NCBI GenBank assembly: GCA_024305745.1
Contig: JAHRBS010000010.1
Coordinates: 2,239,501 to 2,303,500 of the forward strand
Direction of reading: 5' to 3'
From: Polyporus tsugae
Lineage: Eukaryota; Basidiomycota; Agaricomycetes; Polyporales; Polyporaceae
DNA length: 64,000 bases
The notes below the pieces were generated by a model, which was not told the DNA's origin, made no database searches, and saw only the letters and a list, made by a program, of their open reading frames with translations. This document shows positions 56,201-64,000 of this stretch, in pieces. The position numbers and the translations under genes are program-made. Within the stretch, counting starts at the first letter, position 1. Each line of letters opens with the position of its first letter.

Positions 56201-59200
56201 CCTTCGTGCGAAGGTTGTCGATCTCATCTTGAAGTACTGAGTGGTCGGTCTCTGACGCCAGTCTAACGTCCACAATCTGTCCAGTGACGGACTGAATAGA
56301 GTCTGCGAAGTGCTTGAGGAAGGCACACCAGCCGTCGTCGCTACAAGAGAGGTCAACTAATGTCGAGCGTGTACAAGAGTGGGCACTTACAAGTCGTCTA
56401 AAGCTGATGCTTGCTCTACGAACTTGTCGGTCACGGTCAGGATATCGGCCTTCAATTGTCTATACGGTGATGTCTGATAAGCAAAATGAGGTGAAGACGG
56501 AGGGATTTAAACTCACGACTCAACGTCTCGATCAATGAGAACACCATATCGCTTCAATGCTTCAAGCAACATGGGGTATATGCCCGCTTGCTCCTTGGCG
56601 GAATGAAGCAAATCGTCTAGGGCCGCATCCGATTCCGGTCGTGATCGACGGTGATCTGACAAGGTATCTCGCGCACGTTCCCGCATGTCCTCCTCGTCCT
56701 CGAACTTCTCCTCGGTATAGACATCGAGCTGAGTTACCAAGGACTCGGGTGGTTTCATATACCGGAGCGTCTATGCCAAGTTATAACGGGTAAATTGCGA
56801 TAGCGGCGAGAAGAGACGTACCACGATGACTTCATTCAGCCCACGTCTGCTGAACTCCTCTCTGAGCAGTATTCGCTCTTCGAGTGAATCCGGGCAGTTC
56901 GTGAGCGCGTTGACGAACGCCATTGATGCTGTCCGAGCATCCCATACGCTTTCCTCGTTGTTGTATCCGTCTTCTGCAGGCGACACCTCCTCGTCATTGA
57001 CGTCAGGTAACCGCATGGAAGCGATGAGTTCTTGGAAACGAAAGGCTTCTTCGAACTCGACGCGGTAGTCCGACATTGCCGAAAGGACGGCTTTGTGACC
57101 TTCAGTCAGAGATAACACACAGATAGCAGCGAGCACTTCTGAAGTCAAAGTACGAAGCTTGGCGGAGGAGCCGTGGAGGGAGTACGCCAGATGCGTGATG
57201 AGGGTTGGATGTGCAAGGACCTCACGAAATCCGGGCTGGACGGGTTATAAGATTCATTTTTTATGTCGGTGAAGATACTCCTGCTTCAACATACCTCGGT
57301 GTTCAGTAAAGCGCGTAGACACTTGATGAGTTCAAGCAGTACGGTGTCTTCAACCTCGGTGAGCTTCTTCCTCTTACCGCCTTTGCTGACTAGGCGCGCC
57401 AATAGATCACCCAAAACATTCATCCCATATTCCGTTGTGACAAAGTCCTCGATCCACGCAAGGTTAGCCGTAGACAGATGGACGCGCAAGGAAATGAGAT
57501 GCTTGACGAGCTTCGTGTCCGTGGTGCGCCCGTTGCGAATCCCAGCAGCGTACCAGTTGGCCGTCTTCTCCGTCTCCTTCGACTTGTCGACCGTTCCACC
57601 AGATGATGACCACCAACTGCTCCAAAGCCCTCCGGTAGTCTGTGGTTGAAGAGTGGTAAGCGTCTCAGAGGCTTTATCCCCTTGCGACTTGATGGAGATC
57701 ATAGAGTCGCGTCGTCTACCACCTAGGTCGACGCTGGAACGAGGCGACTCAGGAGGTGAGGGAGCAGCTGGCACACTGGTGCCCCAGCCTGCGATGGAGA
57801 ATCGCTTCATGATACCGGAGTCACCAGTGATTTGGGGAACCAGGCGCGGAAGGATTGCTGCAGCAGTCGCAGGGCCGACTGTAGAGGGTGTTGCTGCAGC
57901 CTTGGTGAGCTTGGATGCAGCAGTCTTGGAGAGCGTCGATGCCCTAGACACCTGATTCTGCTCCATCAAGTAACGTTTCTGTTCCGGTGGAAGACGATAC
58001 ATCGCTTCACGCTTGGGGCCCTTGAGACCCAAATCGTCCTAGCTGGAGTCAGCATTTGAGAGCATCTCTCCATTGTACAGGAACCTACAAGCATCTGCTC
58101 GAACTCCGCCGGGTCGACGCCATCGGACCGTTCGCAACTGGCAGCGCTAGCCACGCTATCACCTGTTCTGTGCTCGACCAGCTTTGGCTCGCTGACAATC
58201 TTCTTCTCGGTACCCGGAGGCGATTTACTTTCGCCTGTCGGACTCTGTGGCCGCATCCAGCTGTCCAAGATGCTCGAGAAGCGGTTCTGCGACATCGAGC
58301 TACGCCAGTCCATCGGGGCCGTGAACCCGCCACGAGCTGTCTCGGAGACCATAGAGCCTTTGAGACCCTTCGCAGTGCCACCTCCCTCTTCTTCCTCTTC
58401 GGCTTCCTCCAAATCGGCAAGACGGCGGATTGTATCTTGTGAAACATCGCTGGAAGTGGAAGACACGGAGCGGGATTTGGAACGACGATACCACTCGTCC
58501 GGGACGCAGAACCTAAAGGATCGGCTGGCTGTGGGACCTATAGAGGTGGGGGTAATCGCATTCTCTATCGCGGTCGAAAGTACGGTCTCGAAGGGTATCC
58601 TGGTCGACTCTGGTGACGGGTGGTCGCGTTAAGTTATTTCATTCTAATGTATTGAACGATGAAATGCGGATATCGGCTCACTTTCTGTATGATCGTCCGA
58701 CCAGACCTCCTCCATAACATACTCGAGGGCTCCGGCGCCAGGGATGGGCAAGACCTTCGTCAGGCCAAGTTCCTCGATGGTCACGTCCAAGACATCCCGG
58801 ACAGTCGACGATCGTGAGATGAACAGTTTCCACTGGAACCCATCGTGAATTTCTGGTACGCGCAGGAATGAAAACGTCAAGGACAGGAATGGGTGCAGAG
58901 AAACGAGGCGCAAGGTAGGGGTATGGAGGTGGGAGGTAAGCGGGAATGCAGAGAAATGCCTTTGCGAGCGTGCGGTCGGAGAGGGGGCGTTCAGTAGGGG
59001 CGCGACGGGCGAGGATGGCGGGAGGATGCCTGTGCAGGCCAGGCGGCCAACCCACGATGGGTAGGATATGGTCGGTCAGTTAAGCTACAGGTGAAGGGTC
59101 GATGCGAATGCGCACCATCTCCCAATGCCTCCAGGTCATGCTCCTCCCACTGGCGTCCGTTATGTTCGCGCCGGATCCGCTGGACGGCCCACCCATACGG

Positions 59201-59350
59201 CTCGAGGTCGCCCACAACCTCAGCAGTCACGTCCGCGTTCGAAACAAGCGCATCAAGGACATCCTGCACGGTACCCTCCGCAGTAATGGTCGCAAAGTGC
59301 AGAGACCCTCCGGGTACTACAGTTGGCACAATAAGCGGGTCGTTAGGCAT
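53280..59350 (-). CDS. Formin (GBD/FH3, coiled coil, FH1, FH2, DAD)
   Basis: Sixteen exons close at 1738 aa: 59350-59116, 59029-58682, 58609-58089, 58038-57295, 57235-56822, 56770-56517, 56459-56391, 56340-56181, 56123-56010, 55957-55838, 55785-55708, 55652-54668, 54612-54040, 53986-53862, 53807-53535, 53483-53280. The N-terminal 200 residues hold two ubiquitin-like/RA-like blocks (SLHFATITAEGTVQDVLDAL, WKLFISRSSTVRDVLDVTI). Then GBD/FH3 (about 355-840), a coiled coil (about 860-1110), and a poly-Pro FH1 (about 1115-1263). FH2 follows, from KPFFWNKLNAP (about 1264-1650). A DAD-like GDLDQAIRSMRTGRRRDR ends the protein. Formins nucleate and elongate actin for cytokinesis and hyphal tips under Rho control. 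A 51-nt in-frame intron before the tail is inferred from GTGAGT and CTGAT/CAG. Confidence 0.93.
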
Positions 59351-60455
59351 GAGTCCCGGAGTTCGTATAGTGGTCGTCCCAGGCGAGGGATCGCGTTACG
59401 CGTTCCCTTGGTCTAGATGCTCCGAGCGGCAAGTCTGAGTCCGACTGACAGGTATGAAGAGCGAGGTATAGATAGTTCAGCAAGATATACAAGATCAAAG
59501 TGAGAACAACAATATGCTAGAAGATACAGGAGGGAGATCCAGGCTGTCTTGAAGGATATATGGGACGATGATGCCCATGGAATCCGGGAAGGGACAATAT
59601 TACTATCCCTCCACCAGTGTTGAAAAATCTGAGGATTTTTCAAAACCCCCAGTCCACCTTCCCCCGTGAACGGTTTGCCCTGTAAATTCAACCATAGGAT
59701 TCTATGATTCCCCTTGACGGTTTTATCAACTTTTCGTGACGAAATATGAGGGAGGGGGTTGTGGCGAGAGGAGGGCATTTGATTACACCCCTTAAGCGAC
59801 CTAGCGCCCAACCTGATGTGAAGATCCCTCCTCAGTTGCCACTTTGAAGGCCAATATTTCTTCTGAGGCATGTTTTAAGGGATTTTTTTATACTAGTTAT
59901 TGAGCCCGATAGTGGGTGAGGTGGGAGGAACTGTCAGGGATGACCTTTCTCGACAGCGCCGAAGGGTTTTCAAAACCGGCCTTACGAAGGCCCTGAAACA
60001 GCGGCATTGCCATAGCTCCCGCTCTTCTTCACCAATCCCCACCAAACTTTGAGGTAATGAAGCCAATCATGTTAAGAACAATGCCTCAAAATTTTAGAAC
60101 GATGTGACGAGTATTGTGAGACGGAGGGGCGCATCAGTGTTTTCTTTTTCAACACTGGTGGAGGGATAGTAATGCGCATGCTTCTCGGCCTGAGCCTCAT
60201 ATGTAAGCGCCCGTGATCTTCATGCCTCGTGCCGCCACTATTTGGCCACTACCGCCGTGCACTCAGACGTTGCTCAGACGTCTTTAAATCGACGCCTTGA
60301 CAGAAGTGTCGAAAAATCTACATTTGAACCTGGCACATAAACTACATATGGGACACAACAGCGCTAACTATGACTCGGACAGCGTAAATACAGCAGTGGC
60401 AGTTCGTCAAAGCACAAGGACCATGGAGGAAAACCAAAATCGCTGCAGGCACCAA
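59351..60455. other. Intergenic between formin start and MCM6 end, carrying a TIR element
   Basis: About 1.1 kb. Its middle is the 567-bp TIR element at 59603-60169. A minus-strand open frame (59413-59871) crosses the left element boundary and is not recognised. The remainder should hold the formin promoter and the MCM6 3' end. Confidence 0.55.
59603..60169. mobile_element. MITE-like TIR element with TA target site
   Basis: The ends are perfect 25-bp inverted repeats: CTATCCCTCCACCAGTGTTG followed by five A at 59603-59627, and the exact reverse complement at 60145-60169. A TA dinucleotide sits immediately outside both ends (59601-59602 and 60170-60171), as left by Tc1/mariner-type (including pogo/Fot1) transposases. 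The 567-bp interior has no recognisable transposase, so it is probably non-autonomous. A small internal hairpin lies at 59622-59640. Confidence 0.85.
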
Positions 60456-63777
<3,322 letters not shown>

Positions 63778-64000
63778 GGTGAGCTTGAGGGGGAGGGAAG
63801 GGTTAGATGGAGGGGATGGGTGGATGGAGTGGGGAGAGAAACAAGGAGTGAGACGCGTCGGGCAAATGAGACACGCTTCGGCCTGCCCTGAACTCAGGCG
63901 CGTGGGTGGCGGCGCGCGTCGGTCCATTGCCTCCTACTCTCCGCCATCCTTACTGTTGGCTCGTGTACCAGTCCTTTCTGCCTCAGTTATGGATTTGGAG
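63778..64000 (-). promoter_or_regulatory. MCM6 upstream region, cut by the window edge
   Basis: 223 bp upstream of the MCM6 start. The plus strand carries a G-rich tract (63780-63840), so the template is C/T-rich, like many fungal 5' UTRs. GACGCGT-like text (63851-63858, GAGACGCGTC) resembles the MCB/ACGCGT element of G1/S genes. Confidence 0.45.

Overview
The window reads as nuclear DNA of a filamentous basidiomycete, most likely an Agaricomycete. Nearly all genes carry several introns of about 50-80 nt with GTRNGT donors. The genes are core eukaryotic ones, and two decayed loci resemble gene families that I recall as expanded in mushroom-forming fungi. Splice models were built by hand; every multi-exon CDS given here closes in frame from ATG to stop.

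Layout. (1) 0.6-1.6 kb: PAPS reductase (MET16). (2) 3.1-14.6 kb: a repeat-rich block. It holds a decayed transposase-like gene (3680-13288, minus) split by a young Ty1/copia element (4949-9455, 328-bp LTRs, TSD TCGGA), a 247-bp near-perfect inverted repeat (13762-14358), an older relative of that repeat (3115-3282) and an intron-containing tRNA-Tyr. (3) 14.8-31.7 kb: housekeeping genes: TLS1-like splicing factor, a protein of unknown function, TFIIB, RRS1, TIP41, dynein light intermediate chain, a Bsc6-like MFS transporter, a Btz/CASC3-domain protein and an epoxide-hydrolase-type alpha/beta hydrolase. (4) 31.7-36.5 kb: gene-poor, with a decayed single-pass membrane protein gene. (5) 36.5-64 kb: THOC3/TEX1, a 1228-aa multi-pass membrane protein of unknown function, NDUFB9, lipin (PAH1), RRN3, uridine/inosine nucleosidase, a formin, a 567-bp TIR element, and MCM6 at the right edge.

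Themes. Several genes touch gene expression and growth control: TFIIB (Pol II), RRN3 (Pol I), RRS1 (60S biogenesis), TIP41 (TOR/PP2A), THOC3 and the Btz protein (mRNA export, exon junction complex) and TLS1 (spliceosome). They are interspersed with cytoskeletal genes (formin, dynein LIC) and lipid, nucleoside and sulfur metabolism. Several pairs are divergent with short shared promoters (TIP41/DLIC, membrane protein/NDUFB9, RRN3/nucleosidase). I see no secondary-metabolite cluster, CRISPR or prokaryotic features.

The most unusual content is the repeat block. It contains a copia element that appears to lack protease and integrase, a long snap-back repeat about 100 bp from a tRNA gene, and two unrelated pseudogenes whose in-frame stops are all of the kind expected from C-to-T decay.
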